This document shows, piece after piece, positions 1 through 11,294 of a DNA stretch of 64,000 nt. The DNA is from Chelonoidis abingdonii (Eukaryota; Chordata; Testudines; Testudinidae). The notes under the pieces are model-generated. The model searched no databases. It was given only the letters and a program-made list of their open reading frames with translations, and was not told the origin of the DNA. The stretch is taken from positions 22,719,228-22,783,227 of the forward strand of contig NC_133778.1 of the NCBI RefSeq assembly GCF_003597395.2. Direction: 5' to 3'. Both the position numbers and the translations under genes were made by a program. Within the stretch, counting starts at the first letter, position 1. Each line of letters begins with the position of its first letter.

Positions 1-3000
1 AGTTGACTCAGGATCAAGCTCACAGATCTGAGTGCTTTACCAAGCTATGCAAGGAAGTCAAGGGACTTCTTTGATTGTTCACAGTTGATTCTGATTTTGC
101 ACTCAAGTGTGGAGGCCTGTCAGAAACAACTCCTCAATCCACTCAGCAAAAGTTTTAGGCAGCTTCACTTTTGGTTAAATGTTACTTATGTGGGTTCCAT
201 AATGGCTGTGCACAAAACACCTAACTCCTTCTCTAGCCTCCTCATCTTTTTGCCATTTTTCTTCATCAAGTGAACAGCAATCAGCTTTCTTATTTAGAAG
301 TGTTAGTGATCAGCTAGTCAATTCTAGATGGTGGGGGGGAATCTATCAAAACAAACACTGCTGACTGAAACACAGATAACCCTATGAGGAATCACAATAA
401 CATACAGCCACATTTAAAATGTAATCACCCTTTACTGATATATGCACACACCTCAAGAAGCATTACTCCTTGACATGTATTACATTAGATCTGAGCAACC
501 TGTCTACCATTCAGTAATGCAGTCTAACAGGTAGCGCTTTTAGGATATCTGTAGCTTTCTATTAGTGTGTGTGCATGGTTTGCATGTAGAAGACAACAGC
601 ATGTGAAAGGGAGAACTGGGGAAGGAAGACCTTGCTAATTAATGCTAGTGGAAAATAAAATCAGCTGATCTCCAATCTGCCCTACCATCCCCCACAAAGC
701 TTCGTCTGGAGGCTCTTCTTGATTACTTCATTCAGTCCTGACAAGACAATGGTCCAGCGCACCCTTACTGATGGGTAAGGCAGGGCTCATATTAAGTAAT
801 GAGCAATTTTTTCTGAAGCTTCAACAGCATTTCTGCCAAAATGGAGGTGTTTGCAAAATACCCTGCTCACATCAAGTGCTTAGATTCTGTTTTTGAGGGG
901 CTGGACGTGCATGTCATGTGACTGATCTTTGGGGAGATGCAAACTTTTTCTTCCAAATCTTTTGGCATGGTTAGCTTCCGATTTGAGTGCAGGAATGACA
1001 TCAGTAGTTTTCTAAACCTGTTTTAGGCCCTCCCAGACTGTTTGTCAAAACTCTGGACTAGCTGGAGAGGCACCCAGTCTTCTCAAAAGGGAGTTTTGTG
1101 CTTTTGGCAGGAAACTTAAAGCCGGAAGGCATATGGGACTAGATTTCCAGATCTCTATATGCTTTAGGTAATTCCATGCAGGAGATTATGCCAGGGCTAT
1201 CAGGGTTGTCAGGGATAGCTGTGTAGTTCCCTGGCACTCGCCAGAATACACCCAGATTTAGAAGTGCTATAACGTAACGAGAAATAAATAAATTTCACTC
1301 TTCAGGCAGGAAATAGGGAGGCGTTTTGGCTCTGATTTGTATTTGACAGGCAGAGGGCACATTCAGACTAAGCCTAAAGATAGTACTTTAGTCTGCCTGG
1401 GTATTATTTATTCTGTCTTATGACACTGGCACACACAAAACTCTATTTAAGCAGTTTGGCAGATGCTGCCTTCATACAAAAATATACAATCCATTCCTGA
1501 AAAAGTGGCAGTATTTCCCAGGAACCAGCTGTGGGCTTAGGGCTATAACAGTGTTGTTCTCCACTTCCGAACAAGGAAGTTTAGGTATCTTCAAAAAAAA
1601 TCTCCAACTACGTCAGTAACGTGCAACTGGGACTTGAAATCACTGTGCAGGGATAGACATCTGGAAACAAAACGGTCCAACTCTGTCTAAAGAGACTTGG
1701 CAATACTGATTCAGGTGATGTCACTGTGACACTTGGTGACCGTGATCAAAAAGAGGGATACATTGACAATAGCTTTTTGTTTGCAATGGAAGGCCTCATG
1801 GTGCAGAACCTGAAACCCTGAGAGGTTGCGGATTTGCCCAGTGACTCATTGCACAGCTATTCTCAGACACTGCTTTCTCCAACTTGGAGGCAAAATGCAA
1901 CTACTTCCATTCACTGAACTTGCCAACATGCTGCATGACAAAATGTACAGCGCTTATAATGAACAAATTCTGCACCATGTAACTAAGGGAGGATATTAAC
2001 AACCATGCAGCCATTAGTTATTTGATCTGATTTACAAATCACCAAATACAAATAGTTGATCTTCACATATTTAACTCTGCATATTAAGATAGCTAGCAAT
2101 GGAACATTTTAATGAAAAATAGTTATTTTCCTTGTAGAGTCTCTTCTTTCAGTGAAATATCATAACAGCCTTATTCTCATCCATCAGAGGAGTTCCATTA
2201 TGTATTAAATAGGACAGTACATGTCTCATTTAATAATTATTCATCTGACAGAATTACAGATCTTGGATTGATTATATTTAACTGTTTCATAGACAGGATC
2301 TGTAGCCAGTTCCTGGTACAAACTACAGTGAAGTTAATATAAGTATATATTGTACATGGCATACACAAACATGATTTGATATTGAAGTCGGTATTCAAGT
2401 CATCTCATTTTTTCTTTGCAGTATGAAAATTTTACTAAAAACAACAACACACCACCACATTTTAAAATAAGCTCTTTTCCAATCAAAAAATTGATGGACA
2501 TTTTCAACCAGCCTAAGTTCCTTTTAAGATCCCAAAATATCTCTTCAGTGGCACATAAGCCTCGTGCAGGAGCGCTGACATAAGCATCTCCCTTTCAGTT
2601 TTAATATGTTCACTGTACAATGATCTACTGATACACATGACAGGAGAATGAAACATCCATTTTACTTGCTGTCTCATGACAGGGCCATAACAAATCCAGA
2701 ACAGAATCTATTGCTGGTATGAGTTCTACTGTTCCTTATTCTTTTGTGTCTGGTACCATGCAGATTTTCTGATAGCTTGGTTTACATTAGCACAGTATAT
2801 CAGAGAATTTGCTCCATAAATAGCAAACTGTGTTTGTGGGCCATTTTGCTCTCTCTCTCTCTCTCTCTCCTCAGCCCTGAATTGTTGTCATATTTCTGTT
2901 CCCTCCTTATGAGCACTTTGGGATTTACTGATCAACATATAAATGAGACCCTCCTGAGTTCCAGATTGCACAAATCATTCAGCTAGCATCACACTGTTTA

Positions 3001-3160
3001 TTGCATTGCTGCTAACAGCTCCCTTAGCCTTATGTTTCTTCTGAATGTTGTGACAAACTCCTTTCTACGCACAAGAGACTCCCGTGGCTTTGAAACATGC
3101 AGCAATAATATAAACAACAGGCCACTCTGGGTTCATTGAAGGATCTAGGGGTGACCATGT
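1..3160. other. Unique non-coding stretch
   Basis: No gene, RNA or recognisable transposon is visible here. Open frames are short and lack splice context. A CT microsatellite lies at 2849-2869. Confidence 0.6.
2849..2869. repeat. (CT)n microsatellite
   Basis: About ten uninterrupted CT units, read directly. Confidence 0.95.
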
Positions 3161-3164
3161 GGCT

Positions 3165-3395
3165 AAAGCACAACTAAAAGCCAGGAGAAGGAAGTTCCAT
3201 TTCCAACGGCAGAGGTGTTTATACATAGGCAAATTCCTTAACGTCTTGATTTTTCATCTTCTTCCTGTGCATAACAACAAGGATAATACCACTTCCCTCC
3301 TAGGAGTATTGCAAGGCTAAATCCCTGAACAGCTATAAAGCACTTTGAGCTCCTCAGATTAAAAGTACTATATAAATGCAAAATATTCTGATTCA
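3165..3395 (+). repeat. MIR-like SINE, degraded
   Basis: The order of landmarks matches MIR-type CORE-SINEs: a region like 'attccttaacgtcttg', then 'taataccactt', then a tail 'tataaagcactttgag' and 'actatataaatgc'. The head is poorly preserved. The same pattern recurs on the plus strand near 40.2, 43.8, 47.7 and 55.9 kb. Family assignment is by recognition only. Confidence 0.55.
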
Positions 3396-4254
3396 TTCAA
3401 GTTCTAAGATTTGATTTTAACAAATAGGGAGGAACTCATTGAGAATTTGAAAGTAGAAGGCAGCTTGGGTGAAAGTGATCATGAAATCATAGAGTTTGCA
3501 ATTCTAAGGAAGGGCAGAAGGGAGTACAGCAAAACAGAGACAATGGATTTCAGGAAGTAAAATAAAAAGAGCAAAGTTAAATCACTTAGAAAGGTTAGAT
3601 TGCCTGCAAGTCACCAGGGCTGATGAAATACATCCTAAGAATACTCCAGGAGTTAATAGGAGGTATCTGAAGGCCTCTTAGCTATTAATCTTTTTGAAAA
3701 TCATGGAGACGGGAGAGATTCCAGAGACGGAAAAGGGCAATTAGTGCCCATCTATAAAAAGGAATACACCGCAGAAACTATAGACCAGTTTACTTTACTT
3801 TGTGCCAGGGAAATATGGAGCAGTAATTAAGGAAATCATCTGAAACCTTGGAAGGTGGTAAGGTGATAGGGAATAGCCATATGGATTTGTAAAGAAAATT
3901 GTGTCAAACAATCTGACGCTTCTTTGATAGGATAATGAAGTTTTGTGGTCAAAGGGAGAAGCGTGGAGTGGTATACCCTAGACTTAGTAAAGGCATTAAT
4001 ACGGTCTCGCATTTGATATTCTTTATCGATAAGCGAGGCAAATCAATTTTAGGATGAGGTCTACTAAGGTTGGTGCATAACTGGCTGGATTAACCATAAT
4101 CAGAGAGTAGTTATTAATGGTATCCAATCTGCTGGAAAGGGTATAACAAGTGGGTTACGCAGGGGTCTGTTTTTGGACGGCTCGTCAACATTGTATCACC
4201 GACTTAGTGTTTGGCATAGAAAGTACTCTTATTAAGTTGGCAGAATGATACACA

Positions 4255-4268
4255 GGGGGGGGGGGGGG
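4255..4268. repeat. Poly-G run
   Basis: Fourteen consecutive G inside the CR1 copy. It may be a sequencing or assembly weak point or a real homopolymer expansion. Confidence 0.95.
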
Positions 4269-4947
4269 AAAGAGGCTGCAGTGCTTTGGAGGACAGGGTC
4301 ATAATTCAAAATGATATCTGGACAAATTGGAGAAATGGTCTGAGGTAAACTGATATGAAGTTTATAAAGACAATGCAAAGTGCTTCCCGTTAGGAAGGAA
4401 CAAATCAGTTTCAACATACAGAATGGGAGAGACTGTCTAGGAGGAGTAAATGGCAAGAAAGGAATCTAGGGTTATAGTGCCACAGCTAAATATGAGTCAC
4501 AGGTGTGCTGTTGCAAAAAAAGCAACGTGATTCTGGGATGCGATACAGGTGTTAGGTTGGTACAAGAACGAAAAGTCATTCTTTCGCTCTCCCTGCACTG
4601 GTAAGGCTCAGCTGGAGTATTGTGTTCGCGTTCTGGGCCCGCATTTCAAGAAAGATGTGGAGAATTGGGAAGAGGTCCAGAGAAAGAGGCAACAAGAATG
4701 ATTAAAGGTCTTGAGAACATGACCTACAAGGAAGGCTGAAAGAATTGGGTTTGTTTAGTTTGGAAAAGGAACACTGAAAGGGGACATGATGCAGTTTTCA
4801 GGTATCTAAAAGGTGTCATCAGGAAGAGGGAGATACTTGTTTAACCTTAGCTCCTAATGATAAATAGAAGCAATGGGCTTAAACTGCAGCAAGGGAGATT
4901 TAGGTTGGACATTAGCGAAAAAGTTCACTGTCAGGGTAGTTAAATGC

Positions 4948-5392
4948 NNNNNNNNNNNNNNNNNNNNNNNNNNNNNNNNNNNNNNNNNNNNNNNNNNNNN
5001 NNNNNNNNNNNNNNNNNNNNNNNNNNNNNNNNNNNNNNNNNNNNNNNNNNNNNNNNNNNNNNNNNNNNNNNNNNNNNNNNNNNNNNNNNNNNNNNNNNNN
5101 NNNNNNNNNNNNNNNNNNNNNNNNNNNNNNNNNNNNNNNNNNNNNNNNNNNNNNNNNNNNNNNNNNNNNNNNNNNNNNNNNNNNNNNNNNNNNNNNNNNN
5201 NNNNNNNNNNNNNNNNNNNNNNNNNNNNNNNNNNNNNNNNNNNNNNNNNNNNNNNNNNNNNNNNNNNNNNNNNNNNNNNNNNNNNNNNNNNNNNNNNNNN
5301 NNNNNNNNNNNNNNNNNNNNNNNNNNNNNNNNNNNNNNNNNNNNNNNNNNNNNNNNNNNNNNNNNNNNNNNNNNNNNNNNNNNNNNNNNNNN
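4948..5392. other. Assembly gap (445 N)
   Basis: Run of N within the CR1 copy. Open frames drawn across it are artefacts. Confidence 1.
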
Positions 5393-5574
5393 CACTGGAA
5401 TAAATTGCCTAGGGAGGTTGTGGAATCTCCATCTCTGGAGATATTTAAGAGTAGATTAGATAAATGTGTATCAGGGATGGTCTAGACAGTATTTGGTCCT
5501 GACATGAGGGCAGGGGACTGGACTCGATGACCTCTCGAGGTCCTTTCCAGTCCTAGAGTCTATGAATCTATGAA

Positions 5575-6245
5575 ATCAGCATTATTGCTGAGTGGCAGAT
5601 GATTCCCTACAAGGCATATTTACCATTTCCCCATTGTGTAACTTCACAGGGTTAGAAAAATATTGTGTGTACAGGATTTCACTTAAAAGGCTAGATTCCA
5701 GAAGGGATTAATCTGTCCTTGAACTTTATTTTCAACCTTTTTTGTCCTCTAGTTATGTACATAAGTCACATGATTTGATGACACAAGAATCATTGAGGAA
5801 ATCCTCAGCTCTATGTTTTAACTTCTAGGCCTGGGGTGATGCTTCAGTGCCAGTTTTTAAGCTACATTCCTTTATGGAATGGTTGCCTACAGAAGAGTTC
5901 TTGCTGGTTTGTCAGCAAATCACCTGATGTATAATGAGGTGCCTAGAGAGTCATTTCCAAAGTATTAGAACTCTAAATAATGAAGTTCTATTGGAGAATG
6001 GACTAATGAACAAATGCTCAGAGGTTTGTAGGTCTCATTAAAATGCCAAGTTTCTGCCAAGTCTAAGTACCAAAAATAGAAGATGTAGAGAAAGATCATT
6101 ATAAGCACCCAGGCAATAGATGCAGGGTAGTGCATCTGAGATAGCTTGTTTCTTTAATTAAAAGCACACATTTTTAATGTTTAACAATCGCCACATATGC
6201 AACATTCAAAATAGAAGGAGAAAAGTGTGCTGAATTCTTTTGAAA
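5575..6245. other. Unique non-coding stretch
   Basis: AT-rich sequence between the CR1 tail and a palindromic MITE. Nothing recognisable. Confidence 0.55.
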
Positions 6246-6250
6246 CCAGT

Positions 6251-6446
6251 GGCCAAGATTTCCAAAAGCCAAATCCTGGGGACCTCCAGTTTTGGGTGCC
6301 CAGCCTAAGGCACCTTAAAAAGGACTGAGTTTTCAGTAAGTGCGGAGCACCTATTCTCTGAAAGTCTGGCCACTTTAAGGGGTCTCAAGCTGCAGCCCCA
6401 AACTTGAGCCACCCACCATTATGAGTTGCTTTTGGAAATCTTGGCC
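6251..6446. mobile_element. Palindromic MITE with 19-bp inverted termini
   Basis: The left end GGCCAAGATTTCCAAAAGC (6251-6269) is the exact reverse complement of the right end (6428-6446). The interior includes 'gggtgcccagcctaaggcacc', typical of the abundant palindromic MITEs of turtles and crocodilians (Chompy-like). No convincing target duplication was found, so the superfamily is left open. Confidence 0.8.
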
Positions 6447-8100
6447 AGAGTGTTTAAAAGAATTAAGAGCTAAATTTATTTCTGGACCCAAGCCCTGCGG
6501 CACCTTTGCACACGCAGGGATGGGTTCAGCTCCTCATTCTGGTTAATAGCAGCCTCCGGGTCTGTCTGAACTTGCACCTGACTGGCAACAGCTCCTATGG
6601 GCTGTTCCAGCAACTAGGAAAAGCTGGGCTGGAGGAATTCCCTGGCCAGGCCTCCCTGCCCTGCCCTCCACCGGGGAACACAGGAGTGGGCACAGACACA
6701 ACTATCTCAATCCTACACCTACCCAGGACTCTCCATTTGTCAGGGGAAGGCCAGTACAGCCATTTTACAGCTACTCTGCACCACCAGGGCCAGTGAAAAG
6801 CTGCTGTGGGGCTCCAATAATATGTAGTAGTCACATAAAGAAATATTTCTCATTTAGACCAAGGGAAAATAAAATTAGTTTAAGAGCTGCCAGTTTCCTT
6901 TTCATGCATGCTATTCATAATTAAAGAAAAAAAAAAGTTCAGCATCTCCTCCCCAAAAAGCCCATTGAGAAGTCAGGAATCTATATGTGGAACATTAAGT
7001 AGTAACCACACAGACCCAAACACCCTCTGCATAGGCCACCAGCAGTATTCTAGTCAGCTAGCACCTGAAAACTGCAACTTGTGAGGTGAAGTCCCAGCTC
7101 CATTGCAGCCTGCAGGAGTTTGCCATTGACAGCAATGGGGCCAGGATTTCACCCATGCCATCAGGGTGATAAACTTTGATCATTTTGAGAACTATACCAT
7201 CAACCACCATTTTACAGAGAGGGGAAAAAATGACTTCTGTAAATTCTGTAGAGATTTTGCTCTTTACAGAGAAAAATGCAAGAAGTGACTTCATCTAAAG
7301 CTTTTGAGGCTACAAACCTGATCTTTCATTTTCAGGCAGACAACTGTGAACATAATTTTTCCATAATTCCTAGATCAGTAGGGTCTCCTGCAATGTGCCT
7401 GCCATTTATGCAAGAAATGCGTACACAGATCAGAAGACAAATGGACTATGCAAAGGAGGTCATATGGGTGGAGGTAGACATGGAATATTCATCCAATATA
7501 TTAAAAAAAATTCAACTGAGATCATGGGAATATCAGTGAGCCAATGGAGAGAAGAATCAATTGTTTTTTACACAAGCACTTATTCAGTTCCTAATGCATA
7601 TTTGGAGGTGAAAAGGGCTAACTTTCGGGGGTTTGTAGGCTCAGCTGGATGTTTAATCAGATGCACAACTCCACGCTTCAGGTCTCTACCCAGCCCAAAT
7701 TGCATTCACTATTGCTAGCTCCTTGAGTCCCTTGGCTGGCATTTGTCAGACAACAACCAAATTTCAAGGGGTCACATAGACCCAAAACATTTCTCTCCCT
7801 GCCATTCAGTTCTTAAAGACAGCTTATAGAAGGAGATAAAGGTGTATCATAAAAACAGAGCAATTACTACGCTTTTGTTCCATGGCCACTAGCAGTTGAG
7901 GACTTCCCTCCTATTGTCCTGTAAACAGCTCCCACCAATAGCTGATACCAGAAATGCATGTGAAAGATTTCGCCATTCTGCATGTAGAAGGAACTGATGA
8001 CTTTGGCCCTCTCATCCTGAAATCACCACAGCCCCATCCAGCAGATTCACAACTGCTCCATTTGCCAGGGAGGCCTGGGAATGGGGACTTGTGTACATAC
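6447..8100. other. Non-coding stretch with one MITE fragment
   Basis: Mostly unique. At about 7030-7165 there is a degraded palindromic MITE ('tgaagtcccagctccattg' and 'ttgacagcaatggggccag' in facing orientation). Frames at 6506-6834 and 7276-7718 have no splice or domain support. Confidence 0.5.
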
Positions 8101-8106
8101 TCAGTG

Positions 8107-8346
8107 TGAGGTAATGATAGCTCATCTCAATTGATTAGACTCTTCCTGTCGGTATGCATACTTCCACCTTTTCATGTTCTCTGTATGTATAAATATCTCC
8201 TGTCTGTGTGTTCCATTCTATGCATCCGAAGAAGTGAGCTGTAGCTCACAAAAGCTCATGCTGAAATAAATTTATTAGTCTCTAAGGTGCCACAAGTACT
8301 CCTGTTCTTTTTGCAGATACAGACTAACACGGCTGCTACTCTGAAA
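8107..8346 (+). mobile_element. 3' end of a turtle retroelement, probably Penelope-like
   Basis: This is a well-preserved copy of a sequence very abundant in turtle genomes. It runs from 'gataatgatagctcatctc'-like sequence, through 'tatgcatccgaagaag', to 'cagactaacacggctgctac' and 'tctgaaa'. No coding sequence is present. At 8226-8263 it carries a hammerhead-ribozyme-like core. Penelope-like elements are known to carry hammerhead motifs, which is why I favour that class; this assignment is inference. Confidence 0.6.
8226..8263 (+). ncRNA. Degenerate hammerhead-like ribozyme fold
   Basis: The order of parts matches a minimal type I hammerhead. CCGAAGA (8226-8232) stands where CUGANGA is expected. 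A perfect 6-bp stem II follows, GTGAGC (8234-8239) with GCTCAC (8244-8249), closed by a TGTA loop. Then come AAAA (8250-8253) in place of GAAA, a 2-bp stem III GC/GC around TCAT (8254-8261), and T-G (8262-8263) in place of the U-H cleavage site. Three key positions are mutated (U4 to C, G12 to A, H17 to G) and stem I is weak, so this copy should be inactive. Confidence 0.45.
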
Positions 8347-8412
8347 TCAGTTAGACTGTGGCTCTTTAAAAGATTATATGAAAAGGAAAAGGGGCAGGGA
8401 AGATTGTGCCCT

Positions 8413-9282
8413 TGTCATAAACAGATAGCTAAGGGTTAATGTCTCTTTTACCTGTAAAGGGTTAACAAACAGGGAACCAAAAAATACCTGACCAGAGGAC
8501 CAATCAGGAAACAAGATACTTTCAACTCTCGGTGGAGGGAAGCCTTTTTTTGTGGTTTTTGGGTTTTGCTTTGTTCTCTCTGGGTCCTGAAAAGGACTAG
8601 ACATGCAACCAGGTTTCTTGCCAATCTCCCTGCTACAGTCTCATATATTCAGAATAGCGAGTATTAAGTAGAAAGGCGGTTATAGTCTTTTAATTGTTTT
8701 CTGTATTTGCAAATGTGTAGTTTGCTGGAAGTATTTTAAGTTGTATTTTTGCTGGGGGGAGGCTTCTCTCTGGTGTCTATAAACTGAAAGACCCTGTAAT
8801 ATTTACCATCTAGATTACAGAGACAACTTTTACTTTTTTTCTCTTTTTATTAAAAGTTTTGCTTTTTAAGACCTGTTTGATTTTTTCCCTTGTTGAGGCT
8901 CAAGGGAATTGAGTCTCTACTGACCAGGGAAGTGGTGGGAGACAGGAAGAAAGAAGGGAGGGGGAAAGGGGGAATCCCTTTGTTTAGATTCACGGAGCTT
9001 GAATCTGTCTATCTCTCCAGGATAGCCCTGGGAGGGAACGCCTGGGAGGGGGAGGAGAAGGGGAGGAATAGTTTATTCCCCTTTGTTGTAAGACTCAAGG
9101 AATTTGGGTCTTGGGGTCCCCAGGGAAGGTTTTTGGGGGGACCAGAGTGCCCCAAAACACTATATATTTTTGGGTGGTGGCAGCTTATCAGATCTAAGCT
9201 GGTAATTAAGCTTAGAGGAATTCATGCTGGTACCCCATTTTTTGGACATTAAGGTTCAGATTGTGGATAGAATACTATGACA
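8413..9282 (+). mobile_element. Solo LTR, 870 bp (family A)
   Basis: Begins TGTCATAAACAG and ends CTATGACA. It is flanked by the perfect 5-bp duplication GCCCT (8408-8412 and 9283-9287). An ATTAAA poly(A) signal near 8849 sets the plus orientation. There is no internal region, so it is a solo LTR left by recombination. A second member of the family is at 41914-42690. The 5-bp duplication fits ERV3/ERVL-like or Gypsy-type integration; I cannot decide between them. Confidence 0.9.
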
Positions 9283-9879
9283 GCCCTACATTTTCCTTCT
9301 TCATAATGCACAAAGGCAGCCTGAAAGGTTTGGGGATTTATTTTGAAAGATTTTTGTACTTTAGAAGCATCATGAATATCAGCTCTTGCGGTTTCTGGAG
9401 ATCTGCTTGGAGTAGAGAGAGAAGTGTATTGGAAACTCTCAAGACTTATTTAGAAGCATAGGGCTGTTAAATCTTTAACAGAGAGCTAGTTTCCCTTAAC
9501 ACTGAATGAAAATTACAGTCCATCAAGTTTTAATGTATTTTTACCTGTTATCTCTGATGCAATAATCTGACTACGTCTCCAGTTGTCCAACACCTTCCAG
9601 AAAAAAAATAAAACAAAACAACCTGGATTTATAGTGCAAAATACAACAGGTGGAAAACAGTGCCCATTTTTATTATTTTTTTTAAAAGACACAATAGTTT
9701 AAACCTAAAAATATATTGTCTCCCTTAAGCATGTTCTCTCTCTCTGAACAGCCTAACAAGTGGGGAGAAGGAGTGAAACAATCACATCTATTTAATTATG
9801 AGTTTATTCAACAAGATCAGGCTCTATATTTCATCAGTATTACGTTCCGCAGTCCAAGTCATTTAATAGCCATTCCATG
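9283..9879. other. Non-coding spacer between two LTRs
   Basis: Begins with the GCCCT duplication and ends with CATG. AT-rich with no recognisable feature. Confidence 0.5.
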
Positions 9880-10072
9880 TGTAAGCAGAGTCAGGAAGAG
9901 CACTACCCTGACATCTGATGGTGGATTGTAGGGAGTGTGGAAAGCATTCCAAGAATTTCAAAGGGTGTGGAAAGATTTGCATTGGTATCCACCTCACACT
10001 TAGCATAAACCCACAGCAGCTTGGGATGGTGATTTTAACAGCTCTGAGATCCCCAATTTCTTTGTTATTGGG

Positions 10073-10105
10073 NNNNNNNNNNNNNNNNNNNNNNNNNNNN
10101 NNNNN
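10073..10105. other. Assembly gap (33 N)
   Basis: Run of N inside the 9880-11290 LTR. Confidence 1.
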
Positions 10106-10272
10106 AACCCCACCCCCAGTGACGCGTTTGGCAATGTACGTCTCCCCTTAGGGTCTTAAGTCCAATCCCGGCAAGTCGCAAGAATGCCAAAGTCCTGGCA
10201 GTGCCACCCCCAGAGTTCAGAGTTTATCTGGTAGAGTTTGTTACCTCGGACAAGCCTGGGTGGGAAGTTGGC

Positions 10273-10287
10273 GGGGGGGGGGGGGGG
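10273..10287. repeat. Poly-G run
   Basis: Fifteen consecutive G inside the LTR. Confidence 0.95.
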
Positions 10288-11294
10288 ACAGTCCACATAG
10301 GGTGTTAAGGGCACGCTTAACACGTGGCCACGGGCAACTGCTTCGCTCTCCATAGAAGTGTCTGCTTCGGCACGCCTTCACCAACGACGCAGGCTCTCCC
10401 GGACAGCCGTGCTGCGCGGCTGCCTGCAGCTGCCTGCAAATGCTTCAGTCGGCGCACTGTTCCATGGGCGTGCTGCCTACACTGCTCTGCACCGTTACAA
10501 CAGTCTTCAGGAACCCGCCACTAGTTCGACGAAGCACTCGGAGGTTCAGCTCTTTGCAGTGATTTCAGCTCTTAGTAGGGAGCCTGGTGCTGGTCGCAGC
10601 ATTGGTGCACACATGAATTCAGCTTAGGCCGTCTGGCTAGATAAGACTCCTAATAGAATCAAATATAGCTCTACTTTAACAGGTGGCAAGGAAGGATCGT
10701 GCAAATTGGTGGTCCAGGCCATCAAAAGGGGCCATCCATAGGTGCGACCACACACATCCCCGAACCTCTGATCAATTCATTAGGGTGTTTGTTTAATCTG
10801 CTGTCCATGTTTGCCAAGTACGCCCCACTGAGGTTGAGTCATTTCTGTACAAATCAGTCCCTCAGCTTCCCCACTGTCCACACATAGGGTGACAAACTTT
10901 CTTTTCTCCCTGTAATTAAGAAAGAATTGGGATTCAGAGCTTGTTAAAATCACATCCAGAAGCGTGCTGTGGGTTTAGTCTGAAGGAATGTCGAGGTGGA
11001 TAGAATCGTTCCCTTTTTGTTTATGGTTTGTGTTATAACCCTGTTTGTGGTGTTTCTCCATGGGATGCCGCATTGATTCCTTTCTTTATTAAAAAGATTT
11101 TGTTACACTCAGACTCCGTGCTTGCGAGAGGGGAAGTATTGCTTCCTAGAGGCGCCCAGGGGGGTATGTAAGTGTCCCAGGTCACTGGGTGGGGGCTCGA
11201 GCTGATTATGCATTGTGTTACTGAAACGGAACCCCTGGATACTGAACCCGGCCCTTGTTGCTGCCAACTCAGAGGAGCAGAAGGGTTACACATG

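Larger units (their letters stand above)
3418..5573 (+). mobile_element. CR1 LINE, 5'-truncated and internally deleted
   Basis: The left part carries the CR1 ORF2 signature around 3470-3500 (gtgaaagtgatcatgaaatc). The right part carries the typical CR1 3' end: a 'gtattgtgttcgcgttctgggccc' region near 4617, 'tgattaaaggtcttgagaac' near 4699, 'gaggttgtggaatctcc' near 5413, and the terminal 'gatgacctctcgaggtcc' followed by short repeats related to TCTATGAA. The reading frame is broken throughout and a 445-base gap (4948-5392) interrupts it. The 3' tail is the part shared with the tRNA-SINEs at 17.7 and 61.6 kb, consistent with those SINEs using CR1 machinery. It is a dead copy. Confidence 0.9.
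9880..11290 (+). mobile_element. Solo LTR, about 1.4 kb, with CATG duplication
   Basis: Starts TGTAAGCAGAGTCAGG and ends AGAAGGGTTACA. It is flanked by the 4-bp duplication CATG (9876-9879 and 11291-11294). A poly(A) signal lies in 'ctttattaaaaagattttg' near 11085, about 200 bp from the end, giving plus orientation. A 4-bp duplication is typical of gammaretrovirus-like (ERV1) integration. The unusual length and a 33-base gap (10073-10105) mean the size is approximate. No gag, pol or env similarity was seen between the ends. Confidence 0.75.

Noticed and set aside
4873..5459. Frames of 150-176 codons
   Set aside because: They cross the 445-base run of N.
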